In this document: positions 1-5,422 of the stretch, piece after piece
How positions within the stretch are numbered: position 1 is the first letter of the stretch
Layout of the letters: each line of letters opens with the position of its first letter
Source: Anaerolineae bacterium
GTDB lineage: Bacteria; Chloroflexota; Anaerolineae; Anaerolineales; UBA11858
Direction: 5' to 3'
DNA: 5,422 nt
Assembly: GCA_003694235.1 (NCBI GenBank)
Contig: RFKO01000089.1
Span: 1 to 5,422, forward strand
Notes under the pieces: model-generated
The model's input: the letters and a program-made list of their open reading frames with translations, nothing else
What the model was told of the DNA's origin: nothing
Database searches by the model: none
Program-made: the position numbers and the translations under genes

Positions 1-1568
1 CCACGCCCACGCCCACACCGCAGCCGCTGACCTTTGCGGTGTACTTCCATCCCGATGGCAACTTATACGTGGGGGATCGCATCAGTCTGGAAGTGGTCGC
101 TCCGCCGGCGATGCAACACCAGACCGTGCGCCTTCAGTTCGAGGGGCAGACGCTGGGAGAGGGGACCATCGAGCCATCCGGCATCGGCGGGCGCAGCCAG
201 GCCACCTTCCCATGGGTTTGGGATACAGCCGGGCTGGAGGCTGGCGCGCACACCCTGAACATCTCCCTGCCGCAGCGCGGTCTGGCCTGGGAGGAAAGCG
301 TCACCCTGATGCCGCGCGAGGCGCTGCCGAGGGAAGAAAAAGAGAGCGCCTGGCTGACGGCCGAGAGCACATGTTGTGTGTTCTACCTGCTCTCCCACAG
401 CGCAGCCGAGCGCGATATCGACACCATCCTCGCCACGGCAGACGCCCAACTGGAACAGGCCCGTCAGGCGCTGCCGGTGACTCCCTCTGCGCCCATCCCC
501 ATCACGCTGATGGCGCGCGTGCTGGGGCAGGGCGGTTTCGCTTCCGACGAGCTGTTTCTTTCCTATCTCGACCGCAACTACGCCGGCGGGGATTTCGCCA
601 TTCTCCTGCGCCATGAAATGATCCACCGCCTCGACAATGCTGCCGGCGGCGACTACCGCCCGCCGATCCTGGCGGAGGGGTTGGCCGTTTACCTCAGCGG
701 AGGACATTACAAACCCGAAGCGCTCACGCCGCGAGCCGCGGCTCTGTTGTCGCTGGCCGCCGAACAACCGGATTACCCCTGGTTCTACCCGCTGGATACA
801 CTCGCCAATGAGTTCTACCTGCTGCAGCACGAGATCGGATACATTCAAGCCGGGGCGCTGGTGGAATTTATGGTCAATCGCTGGGGCTGGGAGGCCTTCG
901 AGGCGTTCTATCGCTCGCTCCCCCAGCCAGGGGAAGGCGATACGCCGGCTTCCGTGTTGAACGCCGCCTTGCAGGCGCGCTTCGGCCTTTCGCTCTCCCA
1001 ACTGGAACACCGTTTTCGGCAGGCGCTGGAGGCCCAAATCCCCTCCGCCGGGGTGGTGCAGGATGTCCGCCTGACGGTGGCATACTATGAAACCATGCGC
1101 CGTTACCAGCAGCGATACGACCCCTCGGCCTACTTCCTCCACGCCTGGCTGCCCGACGTCCAGACGATGCGCGCCGAGAACATCGTGGCCGACCTGTGGC
1201 GACATCCCCAGCAGGTGACCAACCTGGTGCTGGAATCGCTGCTGCTGAGCGCAGACCGCGCCCTGCGGCGCGGGGATCGGGACGAGGCCGAACACCTGCT
1301 CAACGTCGTCAAAGTGACGCTCACCGCAGCCGAAAATCAGGCCTTCGATCCGCTGGCATCTCACCCCCTGAGCGCCCGCATGGCGCGCGCTATCCACTCG
1401 CTGAAGACGAGAGGTTATTCGCCAGAATATCTGCTCATCGAGGGGGAAACGCTGCAGGCCGCCGTGCGCGTTGCGCAGAACGAACTGATGTTTCTGGAAC
1501 TACAGGAAAACGAGGCCGGGTTTACCCTGCAACCTGTTTTGCAAACCGCGCCCCCCAATACACAATAA
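1..1568 (+). CDS. Peptidase MA-like zinc metallopeptidase, exported, 5'-truncated by window edge
   Basis: Predicted extracytoplasmic gluzincin-type metallopeptidase; substrate unknown. The frame is open to the left edge (first full codon at 3) and reads a Thr-Pro linker, TPTPTPQP, before the GTG at 39. The true start and signal peptide therefore lie outside the window, and the GTG at 39 is probably internal. Order: Thr-Pro linker; a beta-rich, Ig-like stretch (about 30-320) with alternating hydrophobic residues; then the catalytic part. HEMIH is encoded at 612-626 and the likely third zinc ligand is the Glu of AEGLAVY (codon 675-677). HExxH followed by an EG glutamate is the pattern of the peptidase MA family. 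The downstream part (about 1065-1560) is helix-rich, possibly a TPR-like helical repeat. The in-window part is about 522 residues and ends in TAA at 1566-1568. The linker resembles that of the lipoprotein at 5045, so lipid anchoring is plausible but unseen. The metallopeptidase call is fairly firm; activity is inferred. Confidence 0.8.
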   Translation, partial: TPTPTPQPLTFAVYFHPDGNLYVGDRISLEVVAPPAMQHQTVRLQFEGQTLGEGTIEPSGIGGRSQATFPWVWDTAGLEAGAHTLNISLPQRGLAWEESVTLMPREALPREEKESAWLTAESTCCVFYLLSHSAAERDIDTILATADAQLEQARQALPVTPSAPIPITLMARVLGQGGFASDELFLSYLDRNYAGGDFAILLRHEMIHRLDNAAGGDYRPPILAEGLAVYLSGGHYKPEALTPRAAALLSLAAEQPDYPWFYPLDTLANEFYLLQHEIGYIQAGALVEFMVNRWGWEAFEAFYRSLPQPGEGDTPASVLNAALQARFGLSLSQLEHRFRQALEAQIPSAGVVQDVRLTVAYYETMRRYQQRYDPSAYFLHAWLPDVQTMRAENIVADLWRHPQQVTNLVLESLLLSADRALRRGDRDEAEHLLNVVKVTLTAAENQAFDPLASHPLSARMARAIHSLKTRGYSPEYLLIEGETLQAAVRVAQNELMFLELQENEAGFTLQPVLQTAPPNTQ

Positions 1569-1740
1569 CAGCACTTACACGCTGCGCCGGGGATTCACCA
1601 CTCAGCCACGGAAAATCACGCCAACCCTCACGCCGCGAACGCCGCGCCCGAAGCAGACGCCGGGCGCGGCGCGAGCGAGAAACCGCAGACATCAGGTGTA
1701 CAGAGCGCCAACGCCGCGCTCGGGTTACAGGCGCTCCCCA
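1569..1740. other. Convergent intergenic region
   Basis: This 172-bp gap separates two genes that face each other (TAA at 1566-1568 on plus; TAG at 1741-1743 on minus). It holds the 11-bp inverted repeat at 1640-1671, a weaker 6-bp stem at 1703-1721, and one copy of an 11-bp direct repeat (1693-1703) whose other copy lies in the end of the FHA gene (1748-1758). I see no credible small gene here. Confidence 0.7.
1640..1671. terminator. GC-rich stem-loop between convergent genes, candidate bidirectional terminator
   Basis: A perfect 11-bp inverted repeat, CGCCGCGCCCG at 1640-1650 and its complement at 1661-1671, encloses a 10-nt loop. It lies about 71 nt past the stop codon of each flanking gene, which suits a shared end point for two converging transcripts. 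Neither strand has a T-run after the stem, so it is not a canonical intrinsic terminator. It could instead block exonucleases, assist factor-dependent termination, or be an extragenic palindrome. Confidence 0.4.
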
Positions 1741-2370
1741 CTAGGGGCAGGTGTACAGGAAACTGAAAAGCGAATCGAATGGCGGCACGCAATACAGGTT
1801 CATGGCGTCGAACGCCACTGCGCCGATGATCACCACGCACACCAGCACGCCCAGGCACCCCAGCGTCGCCCACAGCCAGGTGCGGCTTTGCGGACGGGCC
1901 GCGGCCGCCGGCGGGCTGGCGGGTACGCTGCCCACATAAGCCGGTGGCTGAGGCGGCGGAGGCGGCGCGGCGGGCGGTTGTGCAGGCGGCGCAACCGGCG
2001 GGCGCGGGGGCTGAGTCGCCGGCTGGCGGCCGGCAGGCGAAACCACGGTGGCGTTCATGTCGTACTGTTCGACCTGATAGGCCAGCGTTACTGCATCGCC
2101 CAGCTGAATCCGATCGCCGGGGCGCAGCGCAACCGGCCCGCTGATGCGCTGACCGTTGACGAACGTCCCGTTGGTCGAGCCCAGGTCTTCAACGATATAG
2201 CCGCCCGCTTCCGAACGCAACCGGGCATGACGGCGAGAGACCTCCGCGATGTTGATTACGATGTCACAACCGCTCTCGCGCCCAATGACCAGTTCAGGTT
2301 TGTTCAGTGGAATCGCTTTTCCCGGCGTCGGGCCGACATCCATAACCAGCTGAAAAGATTGCGTTGCCAT
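1741..2370 (-). CDS. FHA-domain protein with Pro-rich linker and C-terminal membrane anchor
   Basis: A 209-aa protein predicted to bind phosphothreonine peptides at the inner face of the membrane. The FHA domain covers about residues 5-100 and has the hallmark residues: GR (30-31), SRRH (45-48) and GSTNGTFVNG (64-73), the sites known to contact phosphothreonine and its backbone. Residues 112-160 are Pro/Ala-rich and probably disordered. One hydrophobic helix follows (about 165-187). The last 22 residues, predicted outside, contain Cys194 and Cys208. The ATG at 2370 is fixed by an AAGGAGG Shine-Dalgarno (plus-strand 2376-2382) 5 nt upstream. It lies 72 nt downstream of the DUF2157-like gene on the same strand and has its own promoter candidate. 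FHA proteins usually read out Hanks-type Ser/Thr kinases; none is in this window, so the partner is unknown. The domain call is secure; the membrane orientation is inferred. Confidence 0.93.
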   Translation of the reverse strand: MATQSFQLVMDVGPTPGKAIPLNKPELVIGRESGCDIVINIAEVSRRHARLRSEAGGYIVEDLGSTNGTFVNGQRISGPVALRPGDRIQLGDAVTLAYQVEQYDMNATVVSPAGRQPATQPPRPPVAPPAQPPAAPPPPPQPPAYVGSVPASPPAAAARPQSRTWLWATLGCLGVLVCVVIIGAVAFDAMNLYCVPPFDSLFSFLYTCP

Positions 2371-2375
2371 AACGT

Positions 2376-2382
2376 CCTCCTT
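2376..2382 (-). promoter_or_regulatory. Strong Shine-Dalgarno of the FHA gene
   Basis: The minus strand reads AAGGAGG followed by ACGTT and then the ATG at 2370. This near-perfect anti-16S match with 5-nt spacing fixes the start codon and suggests efficient initiation independent of the upstream gene. Confidence 0.85.
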
Positions 2383-2412
2383 AGGAACTCAATACCCATT
2401 TCGCTTGACAAG

Positions 2413-2441
2413 AGTGTACACACTTCGCGGCGAAAAGTCAA
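2413..2441 (-). promoter_or_regulatory. Sigma70-type promoter for the FHA gene with overlapping palindromes
   Basis: On the minus strand, TTGACT (plus 2436-2441) and TACACT (plus 2413-2418) are separated by exactly 17 nt, a good housekeeping-sigma arrangement. The -35 box starts just past the TGA of the upstream gene (2443-2445). Two small palindromes lie in the core: TTCGC-G-GCGAA in the spacer (2424-2434), and GTGTACAC (2414-2421, also readable as AGTGT-AC-ACACT at 2413-2424) over the -10. Such positions suit a repressor operator. Expected transcript start is near 2406, giving a leader of roughly 35 nt. Confidence 0.55.
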
Positions 2442-2442
2442 A

Positions 2443-4791
2443 TCATGGCTTCCACCCCTCCCAGCGCGTCCGCACCTCTCCCCACCGTTCGCGCAACAAC
2501 AGCGCCAGCGTGGCAAACAGCAATAGAGCGACGCCGGTGCAGCCCACCAGCGCGGCGGAGGAGAGGCCCTGCAAAATGTTAAAAGCCACGGTGAGCACCG
2601 CCAGCACCACAAAGCCGATGGGCGCGATCACCAGGCTGCGCGAGCGGATCACCACGCCGTACCCCAGCACGACCAGCGCCTGGGCGAACAGCACGGCGAA
2701 GTAGATGAAGTTTTCCTCCCGGATCATTTGAATATAGGTGGTGCTCAGCAGCGCCAGTTGGGAGATCATGCCGGTGGCGAAGGCGGCCCACCGGTTGCCG
2801 CTGCGCGTCAGCAGGTAGTGCATCACCATCCCCAGGGCGGCGGCTCCCACCGAGTAGAATTGCGGCTGGCTGACCTCCAGCCGGTCCAGCAGCAGGAAGT
2901 AGGCGATCAGGTAGAGGATCGCGGCAGGGAAGCCCAGCCAGACGTTGCGTCCCCGCCAGGCTTCGATGGCGTACAGCGTGGCACACAGCGCGCCCCACAC
3001 GCTGACCCACGCGCCGGAGACCTCGAAGGGGGCGCTCAACCCGGCCTGCGCGGCGAACGCCAGCCCGCTGTAGCGCAGCAGGTTGCTCCACTGGCGCTCC
3101 GCCCCGGCGCGAGAGAGCAGCACGCCGCTCAGGTAACAAACCGCCGCCAGCGCGGTCAGCGGCCAGACCCACAAATCGTAATCCCATGCCTGGAGGGCGA
3201 ACACCAGGCTGAGCATCAGCGAGAGCGTGCCCGCCCAGCCATAGGCGGCGCGCCGGCGCGCCACGGCGTACGCGCCGGCAAAGAGCGCGTACGCGGCGAA
3301 GATGGCGGCGATGTCGCCGAAGTGATCGGGCACGCCGAGCAGCAGGTAGAGGGCATTGCCCGCCGTGAGCAGCGCCCCCAGCAGGCGCGGCGGCAGCCGC
3401 CACAGGCGTGCCTCGACGTGGCGGTGGGTGATATCCGGCAGCAGGAACAGCAGCCCGATGGGGGCCAGACGGTAGCCGGGGAACACCGGGTGCGCCTGCA
3501 TGAAATCAAGTTCGAAGAAGGTGAAGTACGCGCCGGTGAGGGCTGCGAGGGCGGCGGCCCAAACCCCCATGCGCGGGCGCAGGGCGTTGTGCATGGCATA
3601 GGCCAGGGCGACGCCCAGGAATAGGGCGAACAGCAGCAAAGTGTCGGTGGGCGTGCGCGTGAACGGCAGTACCAGAGCCCCCAGGAAGGCGGCGCCCGAA
3701 GCCAGCAACGCCGGCAGGGCGTAGCCGCGGTGGATTTCATCTTCCTCGTGTTCCAGCGCCAGGCTGGCGGTGGCCAGCAACGCGCCCCACAGCCATTGGG
3801 CAATCGGCTGCTCGATGCTCTCAGGGCGCACACCCAGGCCGGTCAGCACCAGCCAGGGAATGGGCAGCAGGGCGGCCACGGCAGCGAAGCGGAAAGCGGG
3901 CCGGTTGGAGCGGCGGCGGGTGAGGGCGAAATCGGCGGCGGCGATCAGCCAGGTCAGCGCGTTGAGCAGCGCCAGGGGGTGCTCCCGGCGGAAGAAGTAA
4001 TCATCCCACATCGAGAAGCCGTGCGAGGTTGCGGCCAGCAGGGTGAACCCCAGAACGGCTTTGGCCAGCCAGAAGAGCGGGCGGGCGAACTTCGCTCCCC
4101 ATCGGCGGCGCAGGGCGTGGCTGCCGGCCCATCCCGCCAGGCACCAGGCAGCCATCATGGGCATCAGGGCAGCGTCCTGCAGGCGCAGCCAGCCGAACAG
4201 GGCAATCGTGCCGGCAACGCCCATCAGGAAAGCGAACAGGCTGAACAGGCGCGAGCAGTACAAAATCACCCCGGCGGCCCATAACAGCGTCAATCCCCAG
4301 AACGTCGCCGTCCAGTAGCCGCGGGAGACGGCATTGCTGAAGGCAGCCTGCTCGGCGGTCACGCCGGCGATGATCAACAGCGACACCCCGGCCACCAGGT
4401 AAAACGCAAACGCTGGCTGCGGCAGGCGGCGGCGCAGCACCAGGGCAGGCGCGCCGAAACCCACGGTCAGCGTGTACAGAATCGGCAGGCGGGCGACTTC
4501 CACCAGCGCGGCCAGGATCAGCGCCGCGCCGATCACGAAGAAAGCCCCCAGGTAAAGCGCGATCTTGATGCTGGTTTCGCTGAAGATGCGCTCGCTCAGC
4601 GTCGGCGCAGGTTCGGCCGCGGGCTGCGGTTGGGGCGGGGCGGCCGCCGAGGCGGGCGGTTTGACGGCGTAGCGGGCGCGCAGCGCGGCGATCTGCTCTG
4701 CATTGAGCAGCCCTTCGGCTTCCCAGGCGTCGATCTCGCGCAGCAGGGCTTTGCGCAGGTTTGGGGGGATGGGACGGGGTTGGGCGGGCAT
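2443..4791 (-). CDS. Very long polytopic membrane protein, DUF2157-like
   Basis: A 782-aa integral membrane protein of unknown function. The N-terminus (residues 11-41) is a charged helix, with a motif of the type EAEGLLNAEQIAALRARY, typical of the DUF2157 N-terminus. A Pro/Ala linker (45-63) follows, and the rest is about 24-26 hydrophobic segments from residue 75, separated by short Arg-rich loops. Classic DUF2157 proteins are shorter with fewer helices; this matches the long actinobacterial/Chloroflexota form, sometimes called SCO7613-like. No transporter or enzyme motif is visible. I place the start at the ATG at 4791, because GAGGAG lies 9 nt upstream (plus 4801-4806) and the DUF2157-like helix begins just after. 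The frame extends to 4944, but that extra 51-residue stretch is Arg-rich, crosses a hairpin and contains the likely promoter. TGA is at 2443-2445. Flipping, scaffolding or sensing roles would be speculation. Confidence 0.88.
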   Translation of the reverse strand: MPAQPRPIPPNLRKALLREIDAWEAEGLLNAEQIAALRARYAVKPPASAAAPPQPQPAAEPAPTLSERIFSETSIKIALYLGAFFVIGAALILAALVEVARLPILYTLTVGFGAPALVLRRRLPQPAFAFYLVAGVSLLIIAGVTAEQAAFSNAVSRGYWTATFWGLTLLWAAGVILYCSRLFSLFAFLMGVAGTIALFGWLRLQDAALMPMMAAWCLAGWAGSHALRRRWGAKFARPLFWLAKAVLGFTLLAATSHGFSMWDDYFFRREHPLALLNALTWLIAAADFALTRRRSNRPAFRFAAVAALLPIPWLVLTGLGVRPESIEQPIAQWLWGALLATASLALEHEEDEIHRGYALPALLASGAAFLGALVLPFTRTPTDTLLLFALFLGVALAYAMHNALRPRMGVWAAALAALTGAYFTFFELDFMQAHPVFPGYRLAPIGLLFLLPDITHRHVEARLWRLPPRLLGALLTAGNALYLLLGVPDHFGDIAAIFAAYALFAGAYAVARRRAAYGWAGTLSLMLSLVFALQAWDYDLWVWPLTALAAVCYLSGVLLSRAGAERQWSNLLRYSGLAFAAQAGLSAPFEVSGAWVSVWGALCATLYAIEAWRGRNVWLGFPAAILYLIAYFLLLDRLEVSQPQFYSVGAAALGMVMHYLLTRSGNRWAAFATGMISQLALLSTTYIQMIREENFIYFAVLFAQALVVLGYGVVIRSRSLVIAPIGFVVLAVLTVAFNILQGLSSAALVGCTGVALLLFATLALLLRERWGEVRTRWEGWKP

Positions 4792-4800
4792 GGGTTTCTT

Positions 4801-4806
4801 CTCCTC
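4801..4806 (-). promoter_or_regulatory. Shine-Dalgarno that decides the DUF2157-like start
   Basis: The minus strand reads GAGGAG, then 9 nt, then the ATG at 4791. The upstream in-frame start at 4944 has no comparable site, so 4791 is preferred. Confidence 0.7.
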
Positions 4807-4837
4807 GCAGGCTGGGGAACCAACTGCCGGTAAGGAA

Positions 4838-4846
4838 ATCATACCA
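4838..4846 (-). promoter_or_regulatory. Extended -10 promoter candidate for the DUF2157-like gene
   Basis: The minus strand reads TGG directly followed by TATGAT: an extended -10 (TGn) plus a hexamer one base from TATAAT. A weak -35 (TCGAGA, plus 4863-4868) lies 19 nt away, which an extended -10 can tolerate. It predicts a transcript start near 4831, about 40 nt before the ATG at 4791, so the longer reading from 4944 would not be fully transcribed from here. Confidence 0.45.
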
Positions 4847-4897
4847 GAATCTGAGCACCGCGTCTCGACTGCGACCGCCTGGCGGCGCGACCTGCCA

Positions 4898-4930
4898 ACC
4901 CTCCCGCAGGTTGTGAACCTGCGGGAGGGT
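4898..4930. repeat. Perfect 15-bp hairpin, extragenic palindrome
   Basis: ACCCTCCCGCAGGTT (4898-4912) and its exact complement (4916-4930) flank a 3-nt GTG loop. It sits between divergent promoters, upstream of both genes, so it cannot terminate either. No poly-T follows. The best reading is a repetitive extragenic palindrome or, less likely, a regulator-binding site. Symmetry is certain; function is inferred. Confidence 0.7.
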
Positions 4931-4949
4931 GGTTGCTTTATCATTGCGG

Positions 4950-4955
4950 TATAAT
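4950..4955 (+). promoter_or_regulatory. TATAAT -10 box of the lipoprotein gene
   Basis: A perfect TATAAT lies 89 nt before the ATG at 5045. The 16-18-nt position upstream (about 4926-4933, inside or beside the hairpin's right arm) carries no good -35 box; the TTGCTT at 4933-4938 is only 11 nt away, too close. An activator or a non-canonical -35 may be needed. A small palindrome, GTGAT-C-ATCAC (4962-4972), falls on the predicted transcript start and could be an operator. Confidence 0.4.
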
Positions 4956-4988
4956 GGCCGCGTGATCATCACCTGCGACACGACTGTA

Positions 4989-5029
4989 TGATCGGCGATC
5001 TGTAGCCGTGATCGGCGATCACGGCTACA
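4989..5029 (+). repeat. 12-bp direct repeat and 13-bp hairpin in the lipoprotein leader
   Basis: TGATCGGCGATC occurs at 4989-5000 and again at 5009-5020. The second copy forms the tip of a perfect hairpin: TGTAGCCGTGATC (5001-5013), loop GGC, and the exact complement (5017-5029). The stem ends 15 nt before the ATG at 5045, just upstream of the AAAGGGG ribosome site (5032-5038). In the mRNA leader it could stabilise the transcript or tune initiation. It may equally be an inserted palindromic repeat. Confidence 0.7.
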
Positions 5030-5044
5030 AGAAAGGGGCATCCG

Positions 5045-5422
5045 ATGAACCGCAACCTGCTGCTCACTCTCTCGCTCATCCTTCTGCTGCTGGCCGCCTG
5101 CCGGCCCGCTCAGACTTCGGAAGTCTCTATCGCCCAGACCTCCGAGGTCTCGGAGACCTCGGAGGTCTCGCCCGCCGTCCCAATTACCCATTCTCCAGTC
5201 ACCCCGTCACCTGTCCCCCCGACGCCCACGCCTACCGAGATGCCAACGCTCACCCCCACTCCGACCCCCACGCCCGCGCCCCCCGCCGCGCTGGACGCGC
5301 TGGTGGAGGGGTGGCGGGCGCAAGGGATGGAAGTGGAGGTGGTGTGGAATCCTGCGGAGAACTCAGGACAGGGGGCTTGGGTGGTGGCTCAGCCGGCGGA
5401 GTTGATGATGCCAAGTTATGAG
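5045..5422 (+). CDS. Lipoprotein with TSEV and Thr-Pro linker, 3'-truncated by window edge
   Basis: The first 126 residues of an exported lipoprotein; the gene continues past the right edge with no stop. The ATG at 5045 follows AAAGGGG (5032-5038) by 6 nt. The signal peptide is short and clear: MNRN, a Leu-rich core (5-16), then the lipobox L-A-A-C with Cys19 as the lipidation site. After it come three TSEV units (codons 5115-5126, 5139-5150 and 5157-5168) written by DNA palindromes, then a Pro/Thr linker with TPTPTPTP. A folded domain starts near residue 82 with ALDALVEGW and a beta-like stretch, MEVEVVW. That domain is too short to identify. It has the same architecture style as the truncated peptidase at the left edge, but I see no alignable homology. 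The protein probably acts on the outer face of the membrane; its role is unknown. The start and lipoprotein call are well supported. Confidence 0.85.
   Translation, partial: MNRNLLLTLSLILLLLAACRPAQTSEVSIAQTSEVSETSEVSPAVPITHSPVTPSPVPPTPTPTEMPTLTPTPTPTPAPPAALDALVEGWRAQGMEVEVVWNPAENSGQGAWVVAQPAELMMPSYE
5112..5168. repeat. Three in-frame 15-nt palindromes inside the lipoprotein gene
   Basis: Palindromes at 5112-5126 (AGACTTC-G-GAAGTCT), 5136-5150 (AGACCTC-C-GAGGTCT) and 5154-5168 (AGACCTC-G-GAGGTCT). Their starts are 24 and 18 nt apart, so each is read in the same frame as TSEV. The last two also form one larger palindrome: a 16-nt arm at 5136-5151, a single central base at 5152, and its exact complement at 5153-5168. 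The palindromes change third bases while staying symmetric, which codon choice alone does not explain. Confidence 0.8.

Larger units (their letters stand above)
4792..5044. other. Divergent intergenic region with two perfect hairpins
   Basis: This 253-bp region separates the divergent starts of the DUF2157-like gene (4791, minus) and the lipoprotein gene (5045, plus). It contains an extended -10 on minus (4838-4846), a perfect TATAAT on plus (4950-4955), a 15-bp hairpin (4898-4930), a 12-bp direct repeat (4989-5000 and 5009-5020) and a 13-bp hairpin (5001-5029). No further gene is supported. Confidence 0.75.

Noticed and set aside
1..60. GTG at 39 as the true start of the peptidase
   Set aside because: The frame is open upstream and encodes a TPTPTP linker that belongs with the protein; there is no ribosome site before 39.
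63..1397. 444-aa open frame on the minus strand
   Set aside because: It is antisense to the peptidase gene, lacks recognisable domains, and is explained by high GC suppressing stop codons.
3247..3294. GC-rich palindromes (a 16-nt palindrome at 3247-3262 and a 10-bp inverted repeat at 3266-3294)
   Set aside because: They lie inside codons for repeated Ala-Tyr-Ala and Arg-rich residues of the membrane protein, so codon and residue repetition in a GC-rich gene explains them.
2728..3624. 298-aa plus-strand open frame
   Set aside because: It is antisense to the membrane protein; its Gln/Gly/Arg-rich composition is the mirror of hydrophobic codons and shows no domain.
4792..4944. Longer N-terminus of the DUF2157-like protein starting at 4944
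   Set aside because: The extra 51 residues are Arg-rich and unlike the family, run through a perfect hairpin and over the probable promoter, and lack a ribosome site; the ATG at 4791 has GAGGAG at good spacing.
5008..5421. Plus-strand frame reading through the lipoprotein region
   Set aside because: It starts inside the leader hairpin and overlaps, in another frame, a gene with a clear signal peptide, lipobox and ribosome site at 5045.
1..5422. A circular element joining the two edge genes
   Set aside because: The right-edge lipoprotein breaks off inside a folded domain and the left edge starts inside a linker; nothing shows that the ends join.

Overview
This is a GC-rich, gene-dense bacterial window holding four protein-coding genes, two of them cut by the window edges. 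I see no RNA genes, CRISPR arrays, transposases or insertion sequences. The style suggests a Chloroflexota bacterium, probably Anaerolineae-like: Thr-Pro repeat linkers behind lipoprotein signals, a very long DUF2157-like membrane protein, a Pro-rich membrane-anchored FHA protein, and abundant perfect palindromes. That taxonomic call is inference from style and not from a marker gene.

Layout: (1) 1-1568, plus strand, a 5'-truncated secreted or lipid-anchored metallopeptidase-like protein of the peptidase MA type (HEMIH plus a downstream EG glutamate), entering the window inside a TPTPTP linker. (2) 1569-1740, a convergent intergenic gap with a GC-rich 11-bp inverted repeat almost exactly midway between the two stop codons. 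(3) 1741-2370, minus strand, an FHA-domain protein with a Pro-rich linker, one membrane helix and a short outside tail containing two cysteines. It has a strong Shine-Dalgarno and a good sigma70-type promoter overlapped by small palindromes. (4) 2443-4791, minus strand, a polytopic membrane protein of 782 aa with about 24-26 predicted helices and a DUF2157-like N-terminus. A longer reading starting at 4944 is less likely. (5) 4792-5044, a divergent intergenic region with promoters in both directions and two perfect hairpins. (6) 5045 to the right edge, plus strand, the N-terminal 126 residues of a lipoprotein whose linker is partly encoded by three in-frame 15-nt palindromes.

All four products are predicted to act at or outside the membrane. 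Genes 3 and 4 are co-oriented, 72 nt apart, and may be partly co-transcribed. The FHA protein implies phosphothreonine signalling by a Hanks-type kinase encoded elsewhere. No direct functional link between the four genes can be shown from sequence alone.

The most unusual signal is the concentration of perfect palindromes between 4898 and 5168: one upstream of a promoter, one in a 5' leader, and a nested set inside a coding region where it is read as repeated TSEV peptides. This looks like activity of short mobile or extragenic palindromic repeats, with one copy absorbed into protein.
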